Shown: positions 1-7,980 of the stretch, one piece after another
How positions within the stretch are numbered: position 1 is the first letter of the stretch
How the letters are laid out: every line of letters starts with the position of its first letter
Origin: JBBILG01 sp037445085
GTDB lineage: Bacteria > Pseudomonadota > Gammaproteobacteria > Burkholderiales > Methylophilaceae
NCBI GenBank assembly: GCA_037445085.1
Contig: JBBILG010000002.1
Location: 1-53,892 of the forward strand
Direction of reading: 5' to 3'
DNA length: 53,892 bases
Notes under the pieces: generated by a model
Databases searched by the model: none
What the model was told of the DNA's origin: nothing
The model's input: only the letters and a program-made list of their open reading frames with translations
Translations under genes and position numbers: made by a program

Positions 1-55
1 CCAGGGGGGTCAATTCTTCGTGTCGTCAGGGGGCAGTTTTACTTGTCGTCTGACA
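1..55. mobile_element. Terminal end of an IS21-like insertion sequence (remnant or window-edge partial)
   Basis: Two degenerate direct copies of a roughly 24-nt unit lie here, each G-rich at the start, then a TCAATTC- or CAGTTTTA-like stretch, and ending in TGTCGTC (about 5-28 and 29-50). The second runs into TGACA at 51-55. Tandem units of this kind with TGTCGTC/TGACA ends are what the multiple terminal repeats of IS21-family elements look like. No transposase is visible, so this is either the tip of an element continuing outside the window or a solo end. The family assignment is from memory of the end pattern. Confidence 0.4.
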
Positions 56-300
56 CGCTGAACAAGCCTGCATTCGGCGCCTCGTATTTATCAATGAGCT
101 GACCGGTGCCGGATTTTCATCGGAACCCGACCGGAGTCATCGCCGCGCCCACCCGTTCGGGGCCGCATCCGCACCGGTAGCGCCGCACATCATTATCAGG
201 GTGCGTGGACGGACGGCGTGGAAAGGAGAATGCGCGGCACAATTTCCCCACAATGGGGGAATGTGAGGGGACAGAATGTGGGATAACTGCTTGAAAAGAT
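56..300. other. Non-coding stretch between IS-like end and tRNA-Pro
   Basis: No convincing coding sequence is seen. The only structure is a short inverted repeat, TTCCCC (244-249) with GGGGAA (256-261), lying downstream of the tRNA in its direction of transcription. No T-tract follows it, so it is at best a weak processing or termination hairpin. Confidence 0.4.
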
Positions 301-377
301 TGGTCGGGGTGAGAGGATTCGAACCTCCGGCCTCTACGTCCCGAACGTAGCGCTCTACCAGGCTAAGCTACACCCCG
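301..377 (-). tRNA. tRNA-Pro (anticodon CGG)
   Basis: Read on the minus strand, the 77-nt sequence folds as a cloverleaf. The acceptor stem CGGGGTG (377-371) pairs with CACCCCG (311-305). The anticodon stem CTACG/CGTAG encloses the loop TTCGGGA, giving anticodon CGG (reads CCG, proline). The T-arm carries GGTTCGAATCC. The discriminator A is at 304 and CCA is encoded (303-301). Confidence 0.96.
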
Positions 378-395
378 ACTGGGCGCTGACCGGCG

Positions 396-1361
396 CTAGT
401 ACGTCCGGTCAACCGCAAAGGCCGCCAATTCTACCAGAGCTTGACGATAATGGGTATCCGGCAACCGCATGAGGGCGCGGCTGCCGGTTTCAGCCTCGTG
501 GCGGGCCAGTGCGCGCACGTGGTCAAGGGCGCCGGTCTCGCGCACCGCCGCCACCACGGCATCCAGTTCGTCGAGTCCGCCCTGTTCGATGGCACGGCGG
601 ATCACTTCCCGCTGCCGCGGCGTGCCGCGGTGCAGCGCGTACAGCAGCGGCAGGGTGGGCTTGCCTTCGGCAAGGTCGTCGCCCAGGCTCTTGCCGATCT
701 CGGCGGCATCACCGCTGAGATCCAGCACGTCGTCGATGAGCTGGAACGCGGCGCCCAGACGCATGCCGTACTCGGCCAGCGCCTGCTCCGCCGTGCCGGC
801 ACCGGACAGCAGTGCGCCGAGGCGGGCGGCAGCCTCGAACAGCTTGCCGGTCTTGTAGTGGATGACGCGCAGATAGGTGTCTTCGGGGATGTCGGCGTCA
901 TGGCAGTTGAGCAGTTGCAGCACCTCGCCCTCGGCGATGACGTTGGTGGCATCCGCCAGCACTTCCATCACCCGCATGTCGCGCAGCGTCACCATCATCT
1001 GGAAGGCGCGCGAGTAAAGAAAGTCTCCCACCAGCACGCTGGCGGCGTGGCCAAACAGGGTGTTGGCGGTGGCCCTGCCGCGGCGCATGGCGGAGCCGTC
1101 CACCACGTCGTCGTGCAGCAAGGTGGCGGTGTGGATGAATTCCACCACCGCGGCGAGCAGGTGGTGGCGCGACGTGACGCCACCGAGCGCGCCGCCGGCG
1201 AGCAGCACCAGGGCGGGGCGCAGGCGTTTGCCGCCGCTGTCGATGAGGTATTCCGCCACCTGGTTGACCAGAACGACCTCGGAGTGCAGATGCTGACGGA
1301 TGACCGTGTCGACCGCGCGCATGTCGTCGGCGATGACGGCGTGGATGGATGTGATGGACAC
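396..1361 (-). CDS. ispB: Octaprenyl/polyprenyl diphosphate synthase
   Basis: This trans-isoprenyl diphosphate synthase elongates farnesyl-PP with IPP to make the side chain of ubiquinone/menaquinone. The two Asp-rich Mg-PPi motifs are present, DDVVD at residues 84-88 (followed by RRG) and DDVLD at 210-214, plus the GGKRLRP substrate site near residue 43. The GTG at 1361 gives 321 aa, matching IspB length; the frame stays open further upstream, but that extension crosses rplU and its promoter. An ATG 13 codons downstream (1322) is the alternative start. It is divergent from rplU, the usual ispB/rplU arrangement of proteobacteria. Confidence 0.94.
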   Translation of the reverse strand: MSITSIHAVIADDMRAVDTVIRQHLHSEVVLVNQVAEYLIDSGGKRLRPALVLLAGGALGGVTSRHHLLAAVVEFIHTATLLHDDVVDGSAMRRGRATANTLFGHAASVLVGDFLYSRAFQMMVTLRDMRVMEVLADATNVIAEGEVLQLLNCHDADIPEDTYLRVIHYKTGKLFEAAARLGALLSGAGTAEQALAEYGMRLGAAFQLIDDVLDLSGDAAEIGKSLGDDLAEGKPTLPLLYALHRGTPRQREVIRRAIEQGGLDELDAVVAAVRETGALDHVRALARHEAETGSRALMRLPDTHYRQALVELAAFAVDRTY

Positions 1362-1440
1362 CGATGCTCGTGCTGGGATGGATGATGGCGGAATTCTAGC
1401 ACAGGCCGGCCCGGCCGGCCTGCCGCCGCGCAAAACGGCC

Positions 1441-1469
1441 TTTGCATTTCGCCGCTGATTCCGTATAAT
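1441..1469 (+). promoter_or_regulatory. Sigma-70 promoter of rplU-rpmA
   Basis: A consensus -10 TATAAT (1464-1469) sits 17 bp downstream of the -35-like TTTGCA (1441-1446). The predicted start is near 1476, giving a leader of about 30 nt before the rplU ATG at 1507. Confidence 0.75.
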
Positions 1470-1506
1470 GCGCGCTTCTTTGAAGCCATGGTAGACGAGG
1501 TTTGAC

Positions 1507-1821
1507 ATGTATGCGGTCATCAAGACCGGCGGCAAGCAGTACCGCGTGGCCGCCGGCGACAAGCTGAAGGTTGAGAAGCTGGCCGGCGAAATCGGCAGCG
1601 ACGTGGTCATCGACAAGGTGCTGATGCTGGCGGATGGCGACAAGGTGACCGTCGGCACGCCGCTGGTCGAGGGTGCCAGCGTCCAAGCCACCGTGGTCGG
1701 CCATGGCCGTCACGACAAGGTGATGATCTTCAAGATGCGCCGTCGCAAGCATTACCGCAAGACGCAGGGGCATCGTCAGGATTACACCGAGATCCAGATC
1801 CGGCAGATTGCTGCCAGCTAA
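1507..1821 (+). CDS. rplU: 50S ribosomal protein L21
   Basis: The protein has 104 aa and starts MYAVIKTGGKQYRV, the invariant L21 N-terminus. The conserved KMRRRKHYRKTQGHRQ segment that contacts 23S rRNA lies near residues 75-92. It is the first gene of the rplU-rpmA unit, 16 nt ahead of rpmA, behind a strong promoter. Confidence 0.98.
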   Translation: MYAVIKTGGKQYRVAAGDKLKVEKLAGEIGSDVVIDKVLMLADGDKVTVGTPLVEGASVQATVVGHGRHDKVMIFKMRRRKHYRKTQGHRQDYTEIQIRQIAAS

Positions 1822-1837
1822 GCGAGAGGAACAGGCA

Positions 1838-2095
1838 ATGGCACACAAAAAGGCAGGCGGCAGCTCCCGCAACGGCCGCGATTCCAATGCACAGCGGCTG
1901 GGCGTGAAGGTGTTTGGCGATCAACCGGTTTCCGCCGGCAGCATCATCGTGCGCCAGCGCGGCACCCGGATGCATGCGGGCGAAAACGTTGGCATGGGCA
2001 AGGATCACACCCTGTACGCCAAGGTGGGCGGCAAGGTGTCCTTCGGCGTCAAGGGTGCGCTGCGCCGCAAGGTCGTGAGCGTCGTCCCGGCCTGA
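1838..2095 (+). CDS. rpmA: 50S ribosomal protein L27
   Basis: The protein has 85 aa and starts MAHKKAGGSSRNGRDSN, typical of L27, whose N-terminal tail reaches toward the peptidyl transferase centre. The ATG at 1838 follows the ribosome site AGAGGA (1825-1830). An in-frame upstream ATG at 1808 lies inside rplU and is not the likely start. The gene is followed by a strong terminator hairpin. Confidence 0.98.
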   Translation: MAHKKAGGSSRNGRDSNAQRLGVKVFGDQPVSAGSIIVRQRGTRMHAGENVGMGKDHTLYAKVGGKVSFGVKGALRRKVVSVVPA

Positions 2096-2116
2096 GCGCC
2101 TGCCGGTTCTCTGCAG

Positions 2117-2146
2117 AAAGCCCTATCGGCAGGATAGGGCTTTTTT
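2117..2146 (+). terminator. Rho-independent terminator after rpmA
   Basis: A perfect 11-bp stem, AAAGCCCTATC (2117-2127) with GATAGGGCTTT (2133-2143), has loop GGCAG and ends in a run of six T (2141-2146). It lies only 18 bp before the obgE start. Confidence 0.9.
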
Positions 2147-2164
2147 GTTTGTGACGGATCCCGC

Positions 2165-3226
2165 ATGAAATTCATCGACGAAGCCACCATCAAGGTTCAT
2201 GCCGGCGACGGCGGCAACGGCATTGCCAGTTTCCGCCGCGAGAAATACGAGCCCATGGGCGGGCCGGACGGCGGCGACGGCGGCCGCGGCGGCTCCATCT
2301 ACGCCGCGGCCGACCGCAACATCAACACCCTGGTGGATTACCGCTATACGCGTACCTTCCGCGCCCAGCGCGGCGAGAACGGACGCGGCTCGGACTGCTA
2401 CGGCGCCGGCGGCGAGGATCTGGTCCTGCGTGTGCCGGTCGGCACCGTCATCACCGATAAGGGCAGCGGCCGGGTCATCGCCGACCTGGCGCAGGATGGC
2501 CAACGCGTCCTACTGGCCAGGGGCGGCAATGGCGGCCTGGGCAACATCCATTTCAAATCCAGCGTCAACCGCGCGCCGCGCCAGTGCATCCGCGGCGAGC
2601 CGGGCGAAGAGTTCGAACTGCACCTGGAGTTGAAAGTACTGGCCGACGTCGGCCTGCTCGGCATGCCCAATGCCGGCAAGTCCACCTTCATCCGCGCGGT
2701 GTCGGCGGCGAGACCCAAGGTGGCGGACTATCCCTTCACCACCCTGCACCCCAACCTGGGCGTGGTGCGCGTGGATGCCAACCGCAGCTTCGTCGTCGCC
2801 GACATCCCCGGCCTCATCGAGGGGGCCGCGGAAGGTGCCGGGCTGGGGCACCGGTTTCTGCGTCACCTGGCGCGCACGCGGCTGCTGCTGCACCTGGTGG
2901 ACATCGCGCCGTTCGACGAGACGGCAAACCCCGCTGCCGAGGCGCACGCCATCGTCGACGAATTGAAGAAATACGACGAGGAACTTTACAATAAGCCGCG
3001 CTGGCTGGTGCTGAACAAGATCGACCTGCTGCCGCCGGACGAGCGCGACGCCAGGCGGGCGGCCTTTCTGCGCGAGTTCGGCTGGGAGGGGCCGACCTTC
3101 TGCATCTCGGCGATCAAAGGCGAGGGCTGCAAGGCGCTGACCTATGCCATCATGGACTATCTGGACGGCCGGCGCGCCGTGGATGAGGAAACCCGGCAAC
3201 AGGTCCGGGAAAGATCGCCCGAATGA
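2165..3226 (+). CDS. obgE: GTPase Obg/CgtA
   Basis: This essential ribosome-associated GTPase acts in 50S maturation and stringent control. The 353-aa protein has the glycine-rich Obg fold at residues 1-158 (MKFIDEATIKVHAGDGGNG) and a G domain with G1 GMPNAGKS near 166-173, G3 DIPGLIEGA and G4 NKID. The C-terminal tail is short. The weak ribosome site and the terminator immediately upstream suggest reduced or separately promoted expression relative to rplU-rpmA. The stop overlaps proB by 4 bp. Confidence 0.97.
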   Translation: MKFIDEATIKVHAGDGGNGIASFRREKYEPMGGPDGGDGGRGGSIYAAADRNINTLVDYRYTRTFRAQRGENGRGSDCYGAGGEDLVLRVPVGTVITDKGSGRVIADLAQDGQRVLLARGGNGGLGNIHFKSSVNRAPRQCIRGEPGEEFELHLELKVLADVGLLGMPNAGKSTFIRAVSAARPKVADYPFTTLHPNLGVVRVDANRSFVVADIPGLIEGAAEGAGLGHRFLRHLARTRLLLHLVDIAPFDETANPAAEAHAIVDELKKYDEELYNKPRWLVLNKIDLLPPDERDARRAAFLREFGWEGPTFCISAIKGEGCKALTYAIMDYLDGRRAVDEETRQQVRERSPE

Positions 3227-4341
3227 AATCGCTGCTCGCACACGCACGTTCCATCGTCGTCAAGGTCGGCTCCAGCCTGGTGACCAACGACGGCCGCGGC
3301 CTGGACCAGACGGCCATCGCCGCCTGGGCCGGCCAGATCGCCCGGTTGCGCCAGCATGGCCGTCGCGTGGTGCTGGTTTCCAGCGGCGCGGTGGCGGAAG
3401 GCATGCAGCGGCTGGGATGGAAGAAGCGGCCCACCGCCGTCAACGAACTGCAGGCGGCGGCTGCCGTCGGCCAGATGGGGCTGGTACAGATGTACGAAGC
3501 CTGCTTCGCCCGCCACCACATGCACACCGCGCAGGTGCTGCTCACCCACGACGATCTCGCCGACCGCAAGCGCTACCTGAATGCGCGCAGCACCCTGCGC
3601 ACCCTGCTCGACCTCAACGTCATTCCCGTCATCAACGAGAACGACACGGTCGCCACTGACGAAATCCGCTTCGGCGACAACGACACCCTGGGCTCGCTGG
3701 TGGCCAACCTGATCGAGGCCGACGTGCTGGTCATCCTTACCGACCAGGCCGGCCTGTATTCCACTGACCCGCGCAAGGATCCGGCCGCCGCCCTGATCTG
3801 CGAGGCGACCGCGGGCGACCCGGAGCTGGAAAGAATGGCCGGCGGTGCCGGCAGCCTGGTGGGCACCGGCGGCATGCTGACCAAGGTGCTGGCCGCCAAG
3901 CGCGCAGCGCGCAGCGGTGCGCACACCATCATTGCCTCCGGGCGCGAGCCGGACGTGCTGGTGCGCCTGTCGGAAGGAGAACGGATCGGCAGCCACCTGC
4001 GCGCCCCGGAACGCAAGGCGGCGGCGAAAAAGCAGTGGCTGGCCGATCATCTGCAGGTGCGCGGCCGCCTGACGGTGGACGCCGGCGCCGCCAAGGCCTT
4101 GCGCGAGCACGGCAAGAGCCTGCTACCCGTCGGGGTGACGGCGGTGGACGGCGATTTTGAGCGCGGCGAGCTGGTGGAATGCGTGGATGCGCACGGCCGG
4201 CCCATCGCGCGCGGCCTGGCCAATTACACGGCGCTGGAAACGGCGCGTATCCTGAAGAAGCCGAGCAGCGAAATCGAGCGCATTCTTGGCTACGTGGACG
4301 AACCGGAGCTGATCCACCGGGACAACTTGGTTGTGCTTTGA
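3223..4341 (+). CDS. proB: Glutamate 5-kinase
   Basis: This enzyme catalyses the first step of proline synthesis, ATP-dependent phosphorylation of glutamate to gamma-glutamyl phosphate. The 372-aa protein has an amino acid kinase domain (VVKVGSSLVTN near the start, VINENDTVATDEIRFGDNDTL near 132-152) and a C-terminal PUA domain from about residue 275. The ATG overlaps the obgE stop (ATGA). proA is not in the window. Confidence 0.97.
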   Translation: MKSLLAHARSIVVKVGSSLVTNDGRGLDQTAIAAWAGQIARLRQHGRRVVLVSSGAVAEGMQRLGWKKRPTAVNELQAAAAVGQMGLVQMYEACFARHHMHTAQVLLTHDDLADRKRYLNARSTLRTLLDLNVIPVINENDTVATDEIRFGDNDTLGSLVANLIEADVLVILTDQAGLYSTDPRKDPAAALICEATAGDPELERMAGGAGSLVGTGGMLTKVLAAKRAARSGAHTIIASGREPDVLVRLSEGERIGSHLRAPERKAAAKKQWLADHLQVRGRLTVDAGAAKALREHGKSLLPVGVTAVDGDFERGELVECVDAHGRPIARGLANYTALETARILKKPSSEIERILGYVDEPELIHRDNLVVL

Positions 4342-4356
4342 AAAAAAGGGGGAGTC

Positions 4357-4857
4357 ATGACAAGCCAACAACCCTTGATTGCCATTATCATGGGCTCCGA
4401 CAGCGACTGGCCGGTGATGCAGGCCGCCGCCGCCGTGCTGGACGAATTCGGCGTGCCTTTTGAAGCGCGCGTGGTGTCGGCGCACCGCACCCCGGACCTG
4501 ATGTTCGAATTTGCCGAAAGCGCGGCCGCGCGGGGGCTGCGGGCCATCATTGCCGGCGCCGGCGGCGCGGCCCATCTGCCGGGCATGGTGGCGGCCAAGA
4601 CCACGCTGCCGGTGCTGGGCGTGCCGGTGCCCACCAGGCACTTGCAGGGCCAGGATTCGCTGCTGTCCATCGTGCAGATGCCCCGCGGCATCCCGGTTGC
4701 CACCTTTGCCATCGGCGAGGCCGGCGCCGCCAACGCCGGGCTGTTCGCCGTGGCCCTGCTCGCCACCACGGATGCAGCCCTGGCCGACAGGCTGGGGGCA
4801 TTCCGCGCGGCGCAAACGCAAAAGGTCTTGAAGATGCAACTGGGACACAGTACATGA
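4357..4857 (+). CDS. purE: N5-carboxyaminoimidazole ribonucleotide mutase
   Basis: PurE class I converts N5-CAIR to CAIR in purine synthesis. The 166-aa protein carries the GSDSDWPVM phosphate-binding motif (residues 14-22), the SAHRTPD loop near 48 and GAGGAAHLPGM with its substrate-binding glycines near 75. A clear GGGGGAG ribosome site precedes the ATG. It overlaps purK by 4 bp, so the two enzymes of the N5-CAIR route are translationally coupled. Confidence 0.97.
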   Translation: MTSQQPLIAIIMGSDSDWPVMQAAAAVLDEFGVPFEARVVSAHRTPDLMFEFAESAAARGLRAIIAGAGGAAHLPGMVAAKTTLPVLGVPVPTRHLQGQDSLLSIVQMPRGIPVATFAIGEAGAANAGLFAVALLATTDAALADRLGAFRAAQTQKVLKMQLGHST

Positions 4858-5981
4858 TTCTGCCGCCTTCCATGCTGGGCATGCTGGGTGGCGGGCAGCT
4901 CGCCCGCTTCTTCGTCATTGCCGCCCACGAGATGGGCTACCGTGTCACCGTGCTGGATCCGGACCGGCACAGCCCGGCCGGCCTGCTTGCCGACGTGCAC
5001 CTGTGCGCGGCATACGACGATGCCGCCGCGCTGGACCGGATGGCGCACACCTGTGCCGCGGTGACTACCGAGTTCGAGAACGTCCCGGCCGGCGCGCTGC
5101 AAGCCCTGGCCCGCGCGGTGCCGGTGCATCCGGCCGCCCATGCCGTGGCCATCTGCCAGCACCGCGTGTCGGAAAAGAACTTCCTGCGCGACCATGGCTT
5201 CCCGCATGCGCCGTATGCCGAAATCAACGCGGAGGCCGACATTCCCGCCGCCGGCAGCGACCTCTATCCTGGCATCCTCAAGGTCGCGCGCTTCGGCTAC
5301 GATGGCAAGGGCCAGGCGCGGGTGCGCACGCCGCAAGAGGCGCTGGCGGCGTTCCGCGCCTTCAGGGGCGAGCAGTGCGTGCTGGAACAGATGCTGTCGC
5401 TGGATTACGAGGTCTCCGTGGTGCTGGCGCGCGACGCCGCTGGCAACGTGCAGGCTTTCCCTACCGTGGAGAACGGCCACCGCAACGGCATCCTCGACAT
5501 CAGCATCGCGCCGGCGCGCGGTTCCGCCGAGGTGCGCGAGCAGGCGCAGGCACTGGCGCGCGGCGTGGCGGAGAAGCTGCGCTACGTCGGCACGCTGGGA
5601 GTGGAATTCTTCGTCTGCAACGGTTGCCTGTACGTCAACGAGATGGCGCCGCGTCCGCACAATTCCGGCCACTACACTCTCGATGCCTGCGTCACCGGCC
5701 AGTTCGAGCAGCAGGTGCGCGCGTTATGTGGATTACCTTTGGGCGATCCGCGCCAGCACAGCCCGGCGGTCATGGTCAACCTGCTGGGCGACATCTGGCG
5801 CGATGGCGAGCCGCAGTGGAGCAGGCTGTTCGAGCAGTCCAACCTCAAGCTGCACCTGTACGGCAAGCGCGAGGCGCGGCCGGGGCGCAAGATGGGCCAT
5901 TTCACCGTGATCGGCGCGGATGCCGGGGAAGTGCTGCGGCAGGCGCTGGCGGCGCGCGAGCACATCGGGGTGGAGGAATGA
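4854..5981 (+). CDS. purK: N5-carboxyaminoimidazole ribonucleotide synthase
   Basis: This ATP-grasp enzyme makes N5-CAIR from AIR, bicarbonate and ATP, the substrate of PurE. The 375-aa protein shows the GMLGGGQLARF nucleotide fold at the N-terminus, ILKVARFGYDGKGQ in the ATP-grasp region and NEMAPRPHNSGHYT near residue 262. A bidirectional terminator follows directly. Confidence 0.97.
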   Translation: MILPPSMLGMLGGGQLARFFVIAAHEMGYRVTVLDPDRHSPAGLLADVHLCAAYDDAAALDRMAHTCAAVTTEFENVPAGALQALARAVPVHPAAHAVAICQHRVSEKNFLRDHGFPHAPYAEINAEADIPAAGSDLYPGILKVARFGYDGKGQARVRTPQEALAAFRAFRGEQCVLEQMLSLDYEVSVVLARDAAGNVQAFPTVENGHRNGILDISIAPARGSAEVREQAQALARGVAEKLRYVGTLGVEFFVCNGCLYVNEMAPRPHNSGHYTLDACVTGQFEQQVRALCGLPLGDPRQHSPAVMVNLLGDIWRDGEPQWSRLFEQSNLKLHLYGKREARPGRKMGHFTVIGADAGEVLRQALAAREHIGVEE

Positions 5982-6005
5982 TGGCCGCATCGGCGCGCGG
6001 CAACC

Positions 6006-6035
6006 AAAAAGGCCAACCGTATGGTTGGCCTTTTT
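6006..6035. terminator. Bidirectional terminator between purK and rpsT
   Basis: A perfect 13-bp stem, AAAAAGGCCAACC (6006-6018) with GGTTGGCCTTTTT (6023-6035), has loop GTAT. The A-run and T-run flank the GC core, so it can serve the convergent purK (+) and rpsT (-) transcripts. Confidence 0.9.
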
Positions 6036-6052
6036 CATGAAGTTCGGACTAC

Positions 6053-6319
6053 TCAGGCAGCCATCGCCTTGATGGCGGCGGACAGGCGGCTCTTGTGGCG
6101 GGAGGCCTTGTTCTTGTGGATGATCTTCTTGTCGGCGATGCGGTCGATCACACTGACATTCTCGCTGTAGGCAGCCTGGGCGGCGGTCTTGTCGCCGGCG
6201 GCAACGGCCTTGATGATCTTCTTGATCGCGGTGCGCAGCGCGGAACGCTGGCTCGCGTTGTGGGCGCGCTGCTTGACCGCCTGACGGGCGCGCTTTCTCG
6301 CTTGTGCGCTGTTAGCCAT
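6053..6319 (-). CDS. rpsT: 30S ribosomal protein S20
   Basis: This 88-aa, very basic protein starts MANSAQARKRARQAVKQR, the S20 signature; S20 binds the 5' and 3' minor domains of 16S rRNA. The gene is monocistronic, with its own promoter (6386-6358) and a shared terminator. It is divergent from murJ, the common rpsT/murJ arrangement. Confidence 0.98.
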   Translation of the reverse strand: MANSAQARKRARQAVKQRAHNASQRSALRTAIKKIIKAVAAGDKTAAQAAYSENVSVIDRIADKKIIHKNKASRHKSRLSAAIKAMAA

Positions 6320-6357
6320 GGAGACTCCTGAACATTGAGCAAAATTTGAAACGCGCC

Positions 6358-6386
6358 ATCATACAGAGTCGGGCCGGCTTTTGCAA
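6358..6386 (-). promoter_or_regulatory. Sigma-70 promoter of rpsT
   Basis: On the minus strand, -35 TTGCAA (6386-6381) is followed by a 17-bp spacer and -10 TATGAT (6363-6358), about 38 bp upstream of the rpsT ATG at 6319. Confidence 0.7.
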
Positions 6387-6441
6387 GGATGCCCGTCGCG
6401 GCGTGATAAGATAGGCGCCTTTGCTTCTCGCGGCTTGCCGT

Positions 6442-7980
6442 ATGAATTTGTTGAAGACGCTGGCTACCGTCGGCGGCATGACATTCCTCTCCCGCATCCT
6501 TGGGTTCGTGCGCGACGTCCTGATTGCGCGGGTGTTCGGCGCCGGTCTCTATACCGATGCCTTCTTCATCGCCTTCAAGATTCCCAACCTGCTGCGCCGG
6601 CTGTTCGCCGAGGGGGCATTCTCCCAGGCCTTCGTGCCGGTGCTGGCGGAATACAGGGAGCGCCGCGGGCGTGAGGAGACGCACGCGCTGGTCAACCATG
6701 TCGCCACCCTGCTGACGCTGGCCCTGCTGGCGGTGACGGTGCTGGGCGTCCTCGCCGCGCCGTGGGTGGTATACCTGAGCGCACCCGGTTTCCATGCCAG
6801 CCCGGACAAGTTCCAGCTCACCGTCGAACTGCTGCGCATCACCTTCCCCTACATCCTGTTCATCTCGCTGGTATCGCTGGCGGGCGGCGTGCTCAACACC
6901 TGGAGCCGCTTTGCCGTGCCGGCGTTCACGCCGGCGCTGCTTAACGTCTCCTTCATCGTTACCGTGCTGTTCCTGGTGCCGTATTTTGACCCGCCGGTGA
7001 TGGCGCTGGCCTGGGCAGTGTTCTTCGGCGGCGCGCTACAGCTCGCCTTTCAGGTGCCGTATCTGCTGAAGATCGGCCTGGTGCCGCGCTTCTCGCTCAA
7101 CCTGCACGACGAGGGGGTGTGGCGGATCCTGAAGTTGATGGGGCCGGCGGTGTTCGGCGTTTCCATCGCCCAGATTTCCCTGCTCATCAACACCATTTTC
7201 GCTTCCTTCTTGCAGACCGGCAGCGTGTCCTGGCTGTATTATGCCGACCGCCTGATGGAATTCCCTACCGGCCTGCTGGGCGTTGCCCTGGGCACCATCC
7301 TGCTGCCCAGCTTGGCCAAGACCTACGCAGACGGCATGGACGGCGAGTATTCCAGACTGCTGGACTGGGGCCTGCGGCTCACCTTCCTGCTGGCGCTGCC
7401 GGCGGCGGCGGCGCTGGCGGTGCTGGCGGTGCCGCTCATTGCCACGCTGTTCCAGTACGGCCAGTTTGCCGCCAACGATTTGTGGATGACGCGGCAGGCG
7501 CTGGTGGCTTATAGCCTGGGCCTGCTCGGCCTGATCCTGGTCAAGGTGCTGGCGCCGGGGTTCTACGCGCGCCAGAACATCAAGACCCCGGTCAAGATCG
7601 CCGTCGCCACCTTGTTCGCCACGCAGTTCATGAACCTCGTCTTCATCTGGCCGCTCAAACATGCCGGCCTGGCGCTCGCCATCGGCCTGGGCGCCTGCCT
7701 CAACGCCGGGCTGCTGTACTACCACCTGCGTCGCGATGGCATTTTCCGGCCGCAGCCGGGCTGGCCGGCCTTCCTCGCCAAGCTGGCGCTGGCGGTGGCT
7801 GGCATGGCACTCCTGCTGTGGGCTGGCATAGGCGAGCAGGCGGCCTGGCTGGGCTATGCGGCGGCGGAGAAGTTCACGCGCCTCATCCTGCTGGTGGTGG
7901 CCGGCGCTGCCGCCTATTTCGCCGTGCTGTGGCTGCTGGGCTTCCGGCTGAACGATTTCAGGCGGCGGGCCGTCGGGTGA
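6442..7980 (+). CDS. murJ: Lipid II flippase MurJ
   Basis: This MOP-superfamily transporter flips lipid II across the inner membrane for peptidoglycan synthesis. The 512-aa polytopic protein starts MNLLKTLATVGGMTFLSRILG and carries the RDVLIARVFGAG segment near residues 25-36, with about 14 hydrophobic helices and usual family length. An upstream in-frame TTG at 6421 would add seven residues, but the conserved N-terminus begins at 6442. It overlaps ribF through TGATG. Confidence 0.96.
   Translation: MNLLKTLATVGGMTFLSRILGFVRDVLIARVFGAGLYTDAFFIAFKIPNLLRRLFAEGAFSQAFVPVLAEYRERRGREETHALVNHVATLLTLALLAVTVLGVLAAPWVVYLSAPGFHASPDKFQLTVELLRITFPYILFISLVSLAGGVLNTWSRFAVPAFTPALLNVSFIVTVLFLVPYFDPPVMALAWAVFFGGALQLAFQVPYLLKIGLVPRFSLNLHDEGVWRILKLMGPAVFGVSIAQISLLINTIFASFLQTGSVSWLYYADRLMEFPTGLLGVALGTILLPSLAKTYADGMDGEYSRLLDWGLRLTFLLALPAAAALAVLAVPLIATLFQYGQFAANDLWMTRQALVAYSLGLLGLILVKVLAPGFYARQNIKTPVKIAVATLFATQFMNLVFIWPLKHAGLALAIGLGACLNAGLLYYHLRRDGIFRPQPGWPAFLAKLALAVAGMALLLWAGIGEQAAWLGYAAAEKFTRLILLVVAGAAAYFAVLWLLGFRLNDFRRRAVG

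Noticed and set aside
281..291. TTATCCCACA on the minus strand, resembling a DnaA box
   Set aside because: It has an extra C compared with the 9-mer consensus, stands alone, and no dnaA/dnaN or AT-rich unwinding region is nearby.
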